Shown one piece after another: positions 9,834 through 19,846 of a stretch of DNA of 23,196 bases (the stretch's first letter is position 1; every line of letters starts with the position of its first letter). Under the pieces are notes generated by a model. That model saw only the letters and a list, made by a program, of their open reading frames with translations, did no database searches and had not been told where the DNA came from. Origin of the DNA: Pseudomonadota bacterium (lineage in GTDB: Bacteria > Myxococcota_A > Polyangia > Polyangiales > Polyangiaceae). A program made the position numbers and the translations under genes. The DNA lies in NCBI GenBank assembly GCA_023418705.1, contig JAEZYZ010000247.1, positions 1 to 23,196 of the forward strand, given 5' to 3'.

Positions 9834-10370
9834 TCAGTCCACCCGCTCGTCTTCGAGCTGGTCCAAGAGCTCTTCGGCGCGCGCATCGCTGATGCCGAAC
9901 CACGCAGCGAGCTGGCTGATGAAGGCGTTTTCTTCGTCGGCGACCCGATCGTCGGCCAGGGCGACAGCCGCAGCGAGCGTGAAGGCGCCCTCGGCCTCGG
10001 CCGGCTCTTCGCCGATCTCGCCCGCGATCGCTTGCAGGCGCGCGTCACGCCCCTCGTCGGTCAGCCGTTTCGCGTACGCTTCGAGCATGAAGTCGATGGT
10101 GCCGCTGCGCAGCGCGCCATCGGTCAATCCGCGCACGGCTCCGCGGATGGCGTCCCGCTCCGCCTCGGCCAAGGTGCCGTCGGCCGACATCATCAGGAAC
10201 AGCGTCTCCACCAGGGCGTCGACCCGCCCGAGCGCGGTCTGCTCCTCCGCGGTCAGAAGGCCCGCCCGCGCCAACGTCTCGTAGGCCGGCGACAGCACGA
10301 GGCTGGGCCGACGCCCGCTTTGGAGCAATGCGTCGCGGAGGCGTTGAATCGTCGCGGTCTCGATCCTCAT
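9834..10370 (-). CDS. TerB-like protein (tellurite-resistance TerB family fold)
   Basis: A 178-residue, all-helical, acidic cytoplasmic protein. Residues 45-175 carry the pattern of TerB-like proteins: two helical repeats, each with an acidic turn, as in FLMMSADGTLAEAERDAIRGAV and AAAVALADDRVADEENAFIS, followed by LAAWFGISDARAEELLDQL. TerB-like domains are linked to metal binding and membrane-associated stress complexes, but the biochemical role is poorly known. No other ter genes are in the window, so a tellurite phenotype is not implied. ATG at 10370 is the only good start; its ribosome site is weak. The gene lies 104 bases after the end of the pyrophosphatase gene on the same strand and may be read from its own or that promoter. 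Confidence 0.72.
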   Translation of the reverse strand: MRIETATIQRLRDALLQSGRRPSLVLSPAYETLARAGLLTAEEQTALGRVDALVETLFLMMSADGTLAEAERDAIRGAVRGLTDGALRSGTIDFMLEAYAKRLTDEGRDARLQAIAGEIGEEPAEAEGAFTLAAAVALADDRVADEENAFISQLAAWFGISDARAEELLDQLEDERVD

Positions 10371-10474
10371 GAGCTCGAGACTCTACCATGATTCCAACGC
10401 CGGCCGGAACGAAGGCCGGGGGCTCGCCCCGCGTTCGGGCGGCCCCGCGACCATCGAGCCTTTTTCGCGCGGTT

Positions 10475-12571
10475 TCAGCCGCCGAGCGCGATCAGCGGCG
10501 CGATCACGAGCGCCACCACGCTCATCAGCTTGACCAGGATGTTCAGTGAAGGGCCGGCCGTATCCTTGAAGGGATCGCCCACGGTGTCGCCCACCACGGC
10601 CGCCTTGTGCGCCTCCGAACCCTTCGGGTGCAGGCTGCCGTCCTTCATCTTGAAGCCTTCGCCTTCGAAGGACTTCTTCGCGTTGTCCCAGGCGCCGCCA
10701 GCGTTGCTCATGAACAGCGCGAGCAGCACGCCGGCCACGGTCACGCCCGCCAAGAGCCCGCCGAGCGCCTCGGGACCCATCGCAAAACCGACGATGACCG
10801 GGGTGAACACGGCCAGCGCGCCGGGGGCGATCATGCGTTTGATCGCGGCTTGAGTGGAGATGTCGACGCAGCGCGCGGTGTCCGGCTTGGCCTTGCCCTC
10901 GAGCAGACCGGGGATCTCCCGGAACTGGCGCCGGACCTCCTCGATCATGTCCATGGCGGCCTCCCCCACCGCCGACATGGCGAGGGCGGAGAACAAGAAC
11001 GGCAACATGCCGCCGACGAAGATGCCCGCCATCACCACCGGTTTGGTGAGGTCGATGCCGGTGATGTTCGCCTGCTGCGCGAAGGCGGCGAACAGGGCGA
11101 GCGCCGTCATCGCCGCCGAGCCGATCGCAAAGCCCTTGCCGATGGCCGCCGTGGTGTTGCCCACGGCGTCCAGCTTGTCCGTGCGCTGGCGGACCTCGGG
11201 CGCCTGGTGGCTCATCTCGGCGATACCACCCGCGTTGTCCGCGATCGGACCGTAGGCGTCCACAGCCAGCTGGATCCCGGTCGTCGACAACATCCCGAGG
11301 GCCGCGATGGCGACGCCGTACAGACCAGCGACGTAGGCGCTACCGACCACGCCCGCCGCGATGGCCAAGATCGGCAGGGCCGTCGACTGCATGCCGAGGC
11401 CGAGCCCGGCGATGATGTTGGTCGCGTACCCGGTCTTCGACTGTTCGGCGACCCCGTTGACCGGCCCCTTCCCGAGCGAGCAGTAGTAGCTGGTGATGAG
11501 CCCGACCGCGACGCCCGTCGCCAAACCGATCACGGTCGCGAGGCCCACGTCCAGCCAGGTGACCAGCTGCGTCCCCATCATCGTGCCACCCTCCGGCCAG
11601 AGCCAGTTGGCCAGCACGAACGTCGCGACCGCCATGATCCCGGCGGCCCCAAAGGCCCCGGTGTCGAGGGCGACCTGTGGATTGCCCCCCTCGCTGGTCC
11701 GCACCACGAAGGTGCCGAGGATGGAGCAAATGATGCCACCGGCCGCGATCACCAGCGGCAAGATGATGGGGCCCACGTGACCCTGAGCCACCGCGCTAGC
11801 TCCCATGCCGAGCACCATCGCGCCGATGATCGCGCCGACGTAGGATTCGAACAGGTCGGCCCCCATGCCGGCGACGTCGCCGACGTTGTCACCCACGTTG
11901 TCCGCGATCACGGCCGGGTTGCGCGGATCGTCCTCCGGCAGCCCGCTCTCCACCTTGCCGACCAGATCGGCGCCGACGTCGGCGGCCTTGGTGTAGATGC
12001 CACCGCCGACGCGGGCAAACAGAGCGATCGAGGAGGCGCCCATCGAAAACCCGGTGAGCACGTTGATCGCGGTCGTGAGGCCATCCACCCCGGGGAACAC
12101 CACCAGCGTGTAGACGAGGTAGAGGGCGCCCAACCCGATCAGCGCCAGCCCGACCACGCTCATGCCCATCACGGACCCGCCGGCGAAGGCCACCGCCAGC
12201 GCTGGCGCCAACCCGGAGCGAGCGGCCGCCGTCGTCCGCACGTTGGCGGCCGTGGCGACGCGCATGCCGAAGTAGCCGGCCAGCGCGGACGCGAAGGCGC
12301 CGACCACGAACGACACCGCGATGAGCGGGCTGTGTCCCGGCTCCTCCTTCAGATTGGCCACGCCGAGCAACACCGCCACCAGCAGCACGAACATGCCCAA
12401 GACGCGGTATTCTCGCCCCAGGAAGGCCATGGCGCCCTCTCGGATGAGCGCGGCGATCTCCTTCATGTTGTCTGCGCCCGGGTCCTGACGATTGACCCAG
12501 GCGGTCTTCCAGAAGGCGAACAGGAGCGCCAGAGCGCCCGCGGCGGGCGCAGCGTAGACGAGAGATTCCAT
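10475..12571 (-). CDS. hppA: Membrane-bound ion-translocating pyrophosphatase, K+-dependent type
   Basis: A 698-residue polytopic membrane enzyme that couples hydrolysis of inorganic pyrophosphate to pumping of H+ or Na+ across the cytoplasmic membrane. Family motifs are clear: DVGADLVGKVESGLPEDDPR, then RNPAVIADNVGDNVGDVAGM followed by GADLFESY (about residues 200-245), and a C-terminal VGDTVGDPFKDTAGPSLNIL that also binds Mg-pyrophosphate. The GNTTAAIGKG segment has Ala475 and Gly478, the pair that marks K+-dependent enzymes; K+-independent ones have Lys and Thr there. Many K+-dependent members pump Na+, so the pumped ion is open. ATG at 12571 was chosen because MESLVYAAPAAG begins the first helix and GGAGGA lies upstream. 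The frame's extension to 12697 has no family match. The 211-base leader separates it from corA. Confidence 0.96.
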   Translation of the reverse strand: MESLVYAAPAAGALALLFAFWKTAWVNRQDPGADNMKEIAALIREGAMAFLGREYRVLGMFVLLVAVLLGVANLKEEPGHSPLIAVSFVVGAFASALAGYFGMRVATAANVRTTAAARSGLAPALAVAFAGGSVMGMSVVGLALIGLGALYLVYTLVVFPGVDGLTTAINVLTGFSMGASSIALFARVGGGIYTKAADVGADLVGKVESGLPEDDPRNPAVIADNVGDNVGDVAGMGADLFESYVGAIIGAMVLGMGASAVAQGHVGPIILPLVIAAGGIICSILGTFVVRTSEGGNPQVALDTGAFGAAGIMAVATFVLANWLWPEGGTMMGTQLVTWLDVGLATVIGLATGVAVGLITSYYCSLGKGPVNGVAEQSKTGYATNIIAGLGLGMQSTALPILAIAAGVVGSAYVAGLYGVAIAALGMLSTTGIQLAVDAYGPIADNAGGIAEMSHQAPEVRQRTDKLDAVGNTTAAIGKGFAIGSAAMTALALFAAFAQQANITGIDLTKPVVMAGIFVGGMLPFLFSALAMSAVGEAAMDMIEEVRRQFREIPGLLEGKAKPDTARCVDISTQAAIKRMIAPGALAVFTPVIVGFAMGPEALGGLLAGVTVAGVLLALFMSNAGGAWDNAKKSFEGEGFKMKDGSLHPKGSEAHKAAVVGDTVGDPFKDTAGPSLNILVKLMSVVALVIAPLIALGG

Positions 12572-12616
12572 GGTCGGTTTGGTTCCTCCGAAGATTTCGG
12601 GTCGGGCATGCGCACC

Positions 12617-12633
12617 TGGCGGTACCACCGCCA
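12617..12633 (-). other. Hairpin in the hppA leader
   Basis: TGGCGGT and ACCGCCA form a perfect 7-bp stem with a 3-base loop about 45-60 bases upstream of the hppA ATG. An imperfect palindrome (GTGGGGAC A GTCCCAC) lies further upstream at 12682-12697. Either may be an operator or an RNA structure; no regulator is known. Confidence 0.35.
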
Positions 12634-12764
12634 AGCGCAGCTGAAGGGAAACGTCCGTGAGGCGGGGGGCTATGAAACCCGGTGGGGACAGTCCCACGCC
12701 GCGGCTGCCCCTATAGTCCAGGCGAGCCCCAAACGAAAGTCGGGCCGGCGCCGGTGGTCGGCCG

Positions 12765-12781
12765 GCCGGTTACAGAACCGG

Positions 12782-12782
<1 letters not shown>
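12765..12782 (-). terminator. Terminator-like hairpin at the corA stop codon
   Basis: GCCGGTT (12765-12771) and AACCGGC (12776-12782) form a 7-bp stem with a 4-base loop that begins at the last base of the corA stop codon. No U-tract follows on the minus strand, so strength is uncertain. Confidence 0.4.
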
Positions 12783-13873
<1,091 letters not shown>

Positions 13874-13877
13874 CGAC

Positions 13878-14768
13878 TCACGACTTCGCCCGAGCCTGCC
13901 GGCGGGCTTCGTTCAGGACGGTCGCGGCCCGGGAGGCGACCTCGCGCGTGCGCAGGAGCCGCTCGGCCGCCGCGCGCGCTTGCGCGTCCGCCGCGTCCCG
14001 CTCGAGCAACGCCTCGACGTGGGGCATGGCCTCGGCGGGCGTGCCGGCCACGTCGATGTACAGCTCGATCAGGCGCCGTCGCTGCTGCGCCACGACCGCC
14101 GCGGGGAGATCGCCGCGGCCGAGCGCTGCTTCGCGCAGCGCGCAGGCCAGCGGGGCGCGGTTCGTCTTCAAACAATGCGCCTCGAGCGCGTCGAGGATCG
14201 CCGGGGTCGACGGCGTGAAGGCGACCAGCCGCCGGCACACCTCGTCGGAGAGCGGCGTCTTCGCCGTCAAAGGCACGATCAAATTCAAGGCGGTGTTGGC
14301 CAGCTGCTCCGCCGTCTTCGGAGGGCTCTCGGCGACCGCCGCGTACAGCTCGATGAGCTTGGGCTTGTCCCCTTCGAAGCGCCGCTCCAAGCGCTCGTAC
14401 GCCTCGCTGTGGCCGGGCACCAGATCCAGGACGGCCATCAGGAAGGTGTTGGCCGTCTCGACGTCTCCCATCACCCCGGTGTGGAAGTCTGCCGCGTGCA
14501 TCAGCACCTCGGCCTGTGTCGGTTTCGGCAGCTGCTTGGAGCGATAGCCCGTAGCGACCTGGCGATAGGCCGCAGACAGCTCCGGCTCCTTGCCGTTGCG
14601 GGCAGCGGCCGCGTGCAGTCCCTCCCAGAGCTCCGGCTGTGACTCCCCCTGCTTGAGCTCGAGCATCAGCGTCTCGAGCGCCGCCGCCGGGTTGTCCAGG
14701 CTGCCGTCGATCATCCCCCGCAGCCGCTCCAGGCGTTGCGCTCGAGCTTTTTCCGCCGTGCTGACCAT
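13878..14768 (-). CDS. Helical-repeat (TPR-like) protein of unknown function
   Basis: A 296-residue soluble protein rich in Ala, Glu, Leu and Arg, predicted to be almost wholly helical. Segments such as NPAAALETLMLELKQGESQPELW, ELSAAYRQVATGY, DVETANTFLMAVLDLVPGHSEAYERLERRF and AMPHVEALLERDAADAQARAAAERLL have the small-large residue spacing and acidic turns of TPR or SEL-like repeats. There is no signal peptide or membrane helix. The N-terminal helix is strongly charged (AEKARAQRLERLRG). TPR-like proteins usually act as scaffolds, and the partner here is unknown. ATG at 14768 was chosen because GGGGAGA lies just upstream. The frame's extension to 15179 runs into the divergent sulfurtransferase gene. 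It is followed after 4 bases by corA, which may hint at a shared condition rather than a shared reaction. Confidence 0.72.
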   Translation of the reverse strand: MVSTAEKARAQRLERLRGMIDGSLDNPAAALETLMLELKQGESQPELWEGLHAAAARNGKEPELSAAYRQVATGYRSKQLPKPTQAEVLMHAADFHTGVMGDVETANTFLMAVLDLVPGHSEAYERLERRFEGDKPKLIELYAAVAESPPKTAEQLANTALNLIVPLTAKTPLSDEVCRRLVAFTPSTPAILDALEAHCLKTNRAPLACALREAALGRGDLPAAVVAQQRRRLIELYIDVAGTPAEAMPHVEALLERDAADAQARAAAERLLRTREVASRAATVLNEARRQARAKS

Positions 14769-14780
14769 GGGCGTCTCCCC

Positions 14781-14789
14781 GTTATAGCA
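14781..14789 (-). promoter_or_regulatory. Candidate extended -10 element ahead of the TPR-corA operon
   Basis: On the minus strand this reads TGCTATAAC, close to the extended -10 TGnTATAAT. It is only 12 bases from the ATG at 14768, so transcription would begin almost at the ribosome site. No good -35 is present. This is a weak candidate. Confidence 0.25.
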
Positions 14790-14896
14790 ACAAAGACGCC
14801 CGCGATGGGGAATCGAGGCCGCGGGCCCAGACCGACGGCCCGGGAGCGACGGTTCGACCCCGAGACGGGTGTGCGCCGAACGGCTACGATGATGGG

Positions 14897-15760
14897 ATGC
14901 CGTCTCCCCTGGTGCAGCCAGAATCGCTGCCAAGAACCCTCGCGGACTTGGCAGATGCCGATCCGGCGCTCGTCCTCTTCGACTGCCGCTTTCGACTCGG
15001 TCAGCCCGAGGCGGGGCGCGGCGCCTACGACGAGGGGCACATCCCCGGCGCTCGCTACGCGGACCTCGAACGCGACCTGTCCGGTCTCGTCGTGGCGGGT
15101 CAAACCGGGCGGCACCCGTTGCCCGAACCGGAGCAGCTCGCTCGCAAGCTTCGAGCGTGGGGGGTGAGCGAACGTTCACGGGTGGTGGTCTATGATGACC
15201 AAGCCGGCGCGCTGGCCGCGGCCAGACTCTGGTGGCTGCTCCGCTGGCTCGGGCACTCGAAGGTTGCCGTGCTCGACGGGGGGTATCCGGCGTGGCTGGC
15301 TGGCGGCGGGGAGCCGACCACGGCTGAGCCGGAAGCCGTGCCAGGAGACTTCGTGCCGCGGCCGCGCCACGATCTCACGCTGACGGCGGACCAGGTCGCC
15401 ACGCTCGTTCGGCAACCGGGAGCGCGTGTGTTCGATGCCCGCGCGCTCGAACGCTATCGCGGCGACGTCGAACCCATCGACGCCGTCCCCGGCCACATCC
15501 CCGGCGCGCACCCGCTGCCCTTCACCGACCACCTCGACGAGGGCCGCTTTCGTCCACCGGCCGAGATCGCGGCGCGGTTCGCTGCGGCGTGCGGCCCGAC
15601 GCCCATCGGGGATGCCGCGGTCTATTGCGGCTCGGGCGTCACCGCCTGTCATTTGATCCTGGCCGCCGAGCACGCCGGGCTCGCCCCACCGCGGCTGTAT
15701 CCCGGCTCCTACAGCGAGTGGATCGCCGATCCAAGCCGACCGGTGGCGCGCGGCGGCTGA
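14897..15760 (+). CDS. sseA: Two-domain sulfurtransferase (rhodanese / 3-mercaptopyruvate type)
   Basis: A 287-residue cytoplasmic enzyme that moves sulfane sulfur from thiosulfate or 3-mercaptopyruvate to an acceptor. It has the usual two rhodanese domains. The inactive N-terminal one spans about 15-140 (FDCRFRLGQPEAGRGAYDEG, HIPGARYADLERDLSG, VVVYDDQAGALAAARLWWLL, VAVLDGGYPAW). The active C-terminal one spans about 155-285 (VFDARALERYRGDVEPIDAV, PGHIPGAHPLPF) and has the catalytic loop CGSGVTAC with Cys244. The CGSGVT loop resembles mercaptopyruvate sulfurtransferases, while thiosulfate enzymes more often have CRKGVT, so the symbol is tentative. Length and order are normal for the family. 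ATG at 14897 begins just before the first domain. It is divergent from the TPR-corA genes, with 128 bases between starts. Confidence 0.93.
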   Translation: MPSPLVQPESLPRTLADLADADPALVLFDCRFRLGQPEAGRGAYDEGHIPGARYADLERDLSGLVVAGQTGRHPLPEPEQLARKLRAWGVSERSRVVVYDDQAGALAAARLWWLLRWLGHSKVAVLDGGYPAWLAGGGEPTTAEPEAVPGDFVPRPRHDLTLTADQVATLVRQPGARVFDARALERYRGDVEPIDAVPGHIPGAHPLPFTDHLDEGRFRPPAEIAARFAAACGPTPIGDAAVYCGSGVTACHLILAAEHAGLAPPRLYPGSYSEWIADPSRPVARGG

Positions 15761-15803
15761 TGAGGAATTGACACCTGCTGGGCCTGGCGCGACCCTGCGA
15801 CGA

Positions 15804-16367
15804 ATGCAGCGCGCGGGGTTACGAAGTCCATGGTGGCGACGGCTGGCCGTGGCGCCGCTCGGCTTGGCCTGCGCGTCCACCAGCGGCGGCGCTCGCGAGC
15901 CCGCTCGCCCGGCCCACTCCGAGCCTGCGGCCCCTCCGGCAGCGCTGCCACCCCGTCCCGTCGAAGCACCAGAACCCAACTCAACCGAAGCGAGCGAGGA
16001 ACCGAGCGGGGGACTCGGTCTGAGCGGCACGCTCACTGGCAGGGAAGTGCCGGCGGGCTACTTGCCACGCGACCTGATTCAGAAGGTCGTGCGCGACAAT
16101 TACGGGGCGTTTCGCAAGTGTTACGAGGAGGGCCTGCAGCGCGACGCGACGCTCGAGGGTCTCGTGCTCGTCCGCTTCGTCATCGACCCTGAAGGCCGTG
16201 TGAGCGACGCCACCCTGGATGACCGCACGACCATGCCCGATGGTGCGGTCAACACCTGCATGCTCCAGCACTACCAGACCTTGGTGTTTCCGAAACCAAC
16301 CGGCGGCGGCTCCGTCGTCGTGGCGTACCCGATTCGCTTCCTGCCCAGCGAACCATCCTCCCCCTGA
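15804..16367 (+). CDS. AgmX/PglI C-terminal-domain lipoprotein (TonB-like periplasmic domain)
   Basis: A 187-residue exported protein. The leader MQRAGLRSPWWRRLAVAPLG ends in LAC, a likely lipobox, followed by a Pro/Ala/Glu-rich linker to about residue 85. The C-terminal domain (about 90-180) has PRDLIQKVVRDNYGAFRKCYEEGL, LVLVRFVIDPEGRVSDATL, NTCMLQHYQTLVFPKPTGGG and VVAYPIRF, the pattern of the AgmX/PglI C-terminal domain common in myxobacteria. Those proteins include gliding-motility components and TonB-like envelope proteins. Two cysteines (in FRKCYE and NTCML) may form a disulphide. ATG at 15804 starts the signal peptide; a TTG at 15768 would add 12 residues. It lies 43 bases after the sulfurtransferase stop on the same strand, so it may be co-transcribed. 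Its precise role is unknown. Confidence 0.8.
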   Translation: MQRAGLRSPWWRRLAVAPLGLACASTSGGAREPARPAHSEPAAPPAALPPRPVEAPEPNSTEASEEPSGGLGLSGTLTGREVPAGYLPRDLIQKVVRDNYGAFRKCYEEGLQRDATLEGLVLVRFVIDPEGRVSDATLDDRTTMPDGAVNTCMLQHYQTLVFPKPTGGGSVVVAYPIRFLPSEPSSP

Positions 16368-16427
16368 GGGAAGCCGGCCGGAACCCTCTGCGACACTGGG
16401 TCACGCAGTGAGCCGCTCGTCGCTCCG

Positions 16428-19400
16428 TCACTCCACCACCGAGTCACACGCGATGGGATTGCTGGCGCTCTTGTTGTTCGCCTCGTTGCACTCGTCGATG
16501 GCGCCCGCGGCGTCCACCACCACGTAGATCGTGATCTCGCGCCCTTGAGGGAAGGCGGTGAGCGCGGGCGTGACCGTGGCGCTGTCGCCGGGGGCGAGCG
16601 GACCGTCGACGGTCACCTCGTGCAAGAACATCCCGCCCTGGCTCGGATCGCCGGCGTAGTAGTGGACGACGATGCCGGAAGCCGGTGCCGTGCCGTCGTT
16701 GTAGACCGTAGTGGGAACCGTCGGCGACGGGCAGCTGCCGAGCGCGCCCAGCTCGACGCGCAGGTCGGCCAAGGTCTCGGCCGGGTCGACGGCTTGCTCG
16801 AGCTGGTTGTTGTCTTCGTTGCACTCGCGCTCGGCGTTCTGACCATCGACCACCGCCCGCACGCGGTCCGGCAGCGTGCCGGTGCTGCTGCTCGCGACGT
16901 CGTAGGGCACGGCGAGCATCACCGAGGCGCCCGGTTCGAGGCTGTTCTGAATCGTGGCGGTGAGCGGCAGCGTGCGATCCGCGTCCGTGTACAGTGGCTC
17001 GTCGAGGGCCGGATCGAGCCAGATGCCGTGGAGCGCGACCTCGACGCCCGGACCCACGCGCAGGTCACCGATGTTCTTGACGACGAAGGTGATGTCCACC
17101 ATCTCGGCGAGCATGCTGCTGCACCCGGATCCGGGCGCCGAGACCCCGAGCGCCGAGACCGTGAGATCCGGCGCCACGCCGTGAGAGCGCGGCTGCGAGC
17201 GGTACGTGTTGTAGTAGCGGCCGTTGTAGTCGAGGTGACTGGCGGGTGGGTGGGCAAGGATGCCGCCGGACTCGGTCACATTGGTCACGTGGTAGGACTG
17301 CTGGTTCCAGATCCGCCGGGCTGCGACCCAGGTGTCGGTCGGATCCCCCCAGACGCGGAGGCCGTTCGGCAGATCGTCGCGGCCGCTGAACTCCGAGCAC
17401 TGCACCGTCTCGGTGTTCATGACCGTGACGATCTCGGCGTTGCCGTCGTTGTCGACGTCGGCGACGACCGGGTTTTCGATCACCGTGCGGCTCGGCGACT
17501 CACGGGTGTAGAGGATTCGTCCGCTCAGGCCGTCGTAGACCCGCAGGTGACACTCGTCGTTGTAGACGACCTCGGCCGAGCCGTCGCCGTTGAAGTCGAA
17601 CACGCTGGAGGAGGTCGATCGGCTGGAGTCGTCCTCCGTCCGCCGCTTCCACCCGTTGTGCAGGCAGACGCACTGCCCTTGGCCGCCGCACACGCTCGCG
17701 TCGCTGCAGTCCGCGTTGCTGGTGCAGGCGCCGCCCGGGTCGCGCGCCGGGTTGTCCCCGAGGGTGTCCGCCGTGCTCTTGTCGAGCGCGCTCGGCCAGG
17801 CCGGGCAGGCCTCGCTGGGCTCCTGCAGGTCGACGATCGTGTAGAAGGCGCTGAGCGCCGTCGCGATCTCCATGAACCCGTCGCCGTCAAAGTCGTCGAT
17901 GTTCGGCGCGCCGCCGTCGTCGCCGCCGGCGAGGTCGATGAAGCGCTGCCGCTCGCCCGTCTCCCCGTCGAGGATCACCAGGTAGCCGTCGGCGATCAAG
18001 ATCACCTCCGCGCGGCCATCCGGTGGGTTGTCGGGACCAGGCGCCGCGACCGGATCGGCGCCGAGCACGTCAGCGACCGCGCAGTAGCCGTCGCGCTGCG
18101 ACGAGGGGATGGCAAGCTCCCCGGTGTTCACGGTGGCCGCGTTCCACACCACCTCGAGCGTGCCGGTGCAGTAATCGCTGGTGTCGCCGCCGGGGCAGTC
18201 CGCTTGCCGTTCGACGCCGCTCGGAGGTGACGGCATGCGGTACAGCTTCGTGCCCACGACGATCTCCTGCTCGTCGCCGCCCGCCAGGTCGGCGACGCAC
18301 GCCATCGGTCCGTGGTCGAAGCTCGGTTGGACCCCCTGCGGCCCGCTGCCTCGAAACAGGGCCGTGAACACCAGGGCGCCATCGTCGTCGTGTCCGAGCT
18401 GGTACACGTTGCGCCCGACCACGACCTCGGCGAACCCGGCGTTGTCGAGGTTGGCCACCGTGACGGTGGCCCCCTTGTCGGGCCACGTCCCCGCCGCCGA
18501 CTCCGTGACCAGCTCGCCGCGGTTGTTCAGCACACGCACGGTGTTGCGCTCGGTGGGGTAGAGCACCTCCGGCACGCCGTCTCCGTCGAGGTCGGCGACG
18601 GCGACGACGCCAGAGGAGACGCCGTCGGGGGCACTGCTCGAGCAGGGCATCGACACGTCGTCGCCAGCTTGCCAGAGGGTGTCGCCGCAGCGCGCGAAGT
18701 AATCCTTGCCCTTGTTCGGCCCACCGCCGTGCACCGCCCGCACGACGGCGTTGCCGTCCAGCGGGCTGATGTAGCTGGTGAAGACGATCTCGGGAAAATC
18801 CAGCTCGTTGATCAGGCCGTCGCCGTTGTCGTCGTCCAGGTTGGCCACGACGGGCGTCCCGGCCACGTGCGAGAAGCGTGCAAACGGTGACGGCATGCCG
18901 GCGCCGTCTCGAGCGTCGTCGTCGCTCAGAGCGATCCCCCCCCACTGGAACTCGACCTGCGGGGGAACGTCCCCGAAGGGCACTGGGGGCAGGCTGCAAG
19001 TCGGCGCGCGACCCGTCCCGACGCAGCTGCCCACCTCGCACTCGGTGTGAGCTGGACAGTCCCAGTCGTCTTGGCACGAGCAGGTCGCCGCGCCCGCCGC
19101 GCTCTCTTCACACATGCTGACGAAGTGGGCTTCGCTGCCGCAGGTGTAGCGCGCGGTCACCGCGCTCCCGTTCGACTCGCACTGCACGACCTCGTCCCCG
19201 GAGCACGATCCGGTGCCAGGAGTGCACACGTCGTCGACGCAGACGCCGCCGTTGCAATGTCGGTCCGCGCTGCAGTCGACGTCCTCGTTGCAGGCGATGC
19301 TGCGGCAAACGTGCCCCGGTCCGCCGTCGTCGGCGAGCGCGCACTCCTCGGTGGCGCTGCAGCTCAGATCCCCGCACTCGTTGTCCACACAAGCGGCGGC

Positions 19401-19706
19401 CCCGTCCTCGATCTCGCAGCGCTGCCCTTCGCCGCAGCCCGCGGTGCTGCAGGGATCGCCCGGGCCGCCCCCGCTGCCGGCCGCGCCCGTGCCGCCCGTT
19501 GCTCCACCGTCCGGAACCACCAGGCTGCCACCGTTGTTGCCGCCGCCACCGCTGCCAGCGCTGCCGCTGCTCCCTCCGCTCGCGGACGATCCGCCGGTAC
19601 CCGGAAACTCGCTACCGCCACCGCTGTCGTCGGAGCCAGAGCAGCCGAGGACGGTGAGCGGCAGGACGAACAACGAACACAGAAACGGACCCGAGACGCT
19701 TCTCAT
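16428..19706 (-). CDS. Large surface lipoprotein: Cys-rich head, FG-GAP/VCBS repeats, two CARDB domains
   Basis: A 1092-residue exported protein. A signal peptide ends in the lipobox VLGC (Cys22). A Gly/Ser-rich tether (25-85) follows, then a Cys-rich region (85-240) of small disulphide knots such as DPCSTAGCGEGQRCE and CNEDVDCSADRHCNGGVC. Residues 280-780 form an integrin-alpha-like propeller with repeats carrying Ca2+-binding-type loops: DDDNGDGLINELDFPEI, DLDGDGVPEVLY, DDFDGDGFMEIA, DFNGDGSAEVVY and DVDNDGNAEIV. A second small Cys cluster (661-681) interrupts it. Two CARDB-like Ig domains end the protein (846-968 and 981-1083), closing with ECNEDNN and ECNEANN. Such proteins are thought to act in surface adhesion or recognition; the ligand is unknown. 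ATG at 19706 starts the signal peptide. Confidence 0.88.
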   Translation of the reverse strand: MRSVSGPFLCSLFVLPLTVLGCSGSDDSGGGSEFPGTGGSSASGGSSGSAGSGGGGNNGGSLVVPDGGATGGTGAAGSGGGPGDPCSTAGCGEGQRCEIEDGAAACVDNECGDLSCSATEECALADDGGPGHVCRSIACNEDVDCSADRHCNGGVCVDDVCTPGTGSCSGDEVVQCESNGSAVTARYTCGSEAHFVSMCEESAAGAATCSCQDDWDCPAHTECEVGSCVGTGRAPTCSLPPVPFGDVPPQVEFQWGGIALSDDDARDGAGMPSPFARFSHVAGTPVVANLDDDNGDGLINELDFPEIVFTSYISPLDGNAVVRAVHGGGPNKGKDYFARCGDTLWQAGDDVSMPCSSSAPDGVSSGVVAVADLDGDGVPEVLYPTERNTVRVLNNRGELVTESAAGTWPDKGATVTVANLDNAGFAEVVVGRNVYQLGHDDDGALVFTALFRGSGPQGVQPSFDHGPMACVADLAGGDEQEIVVGTKLYRMPSPPSGVERQADCPGGDTSDYCTGTLEVVWNAATVNTGELAIPSSQRDGYCAVADVLGADPVAAPGPDNPPDGRAEVILIADGYLVILDGETGERQRFIDLAGGDDGGAPNIDDFDGDGFMEIATALSAFYTIVDLQEPSEACPAWPSALDKSTADTLGDNPARDPGGACTSNADCSDASVCGGQGQCVCLHNGWKRRTEDDSSRSTSSSVFDFNGDGSAEVVYNDECHLRVYDGLSGRILYTRESPSRTVIENPVVADVDNDGNAEIVTVMNTETVQCSEFSGRDDLPNGLRVWGDPTDTWVAARRIWNQQSYHVTNVTESGGILAHPPASHLDYNGRYYNTYRSQPRSHGVAPDLTVSALGVSAPGSGCSSMLAEMVDITFVVKNIGDLRVGPGVEVALHGIWLDPALDEPLYTDADRTLPLTATIQNSLEPGASVMLAVPYDVASSSTGTLPDRVRAVVDGQNAERECNEDNNQLEQAVDPAETLADLRVELGALGSCPSPTVPTTVYNDGTAPASGIVVHYYAGDPSQGGMFLHEVTVDGPLAPGDSATVTPALTAFPQGREITIYVVVDAAGAIDECNEANNKSASNPIACDSVVE

Positions 19707-19846
19707 CGATGGACCTCACCCGGTCGCTCGCTGGGAAACGGCGACGAACAAATCCGGGCAGCCTCGTACGATATCGCGGCGACGCAGGAGACGGCTCAGG
19801 CATTCGCGCTACCTCACAAGTTTTGAAGGACACTGGAGCAGCCCGA

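Noticed and set aside
9834..10370. A tellurite-resistance (ter) operon
   Set aside because: Only a TerB-like domain protein is present; terA, terC, terD and terZ-type genes are missing.
16545..18230. A 561-codon plus-strand frame opposite the FG-GAP lipoprotein
   Set aside because: Val/Arg/Ala-rich with no domain; the minus strand holds the signal peptide, Ca2+ loops and CARDB domains.
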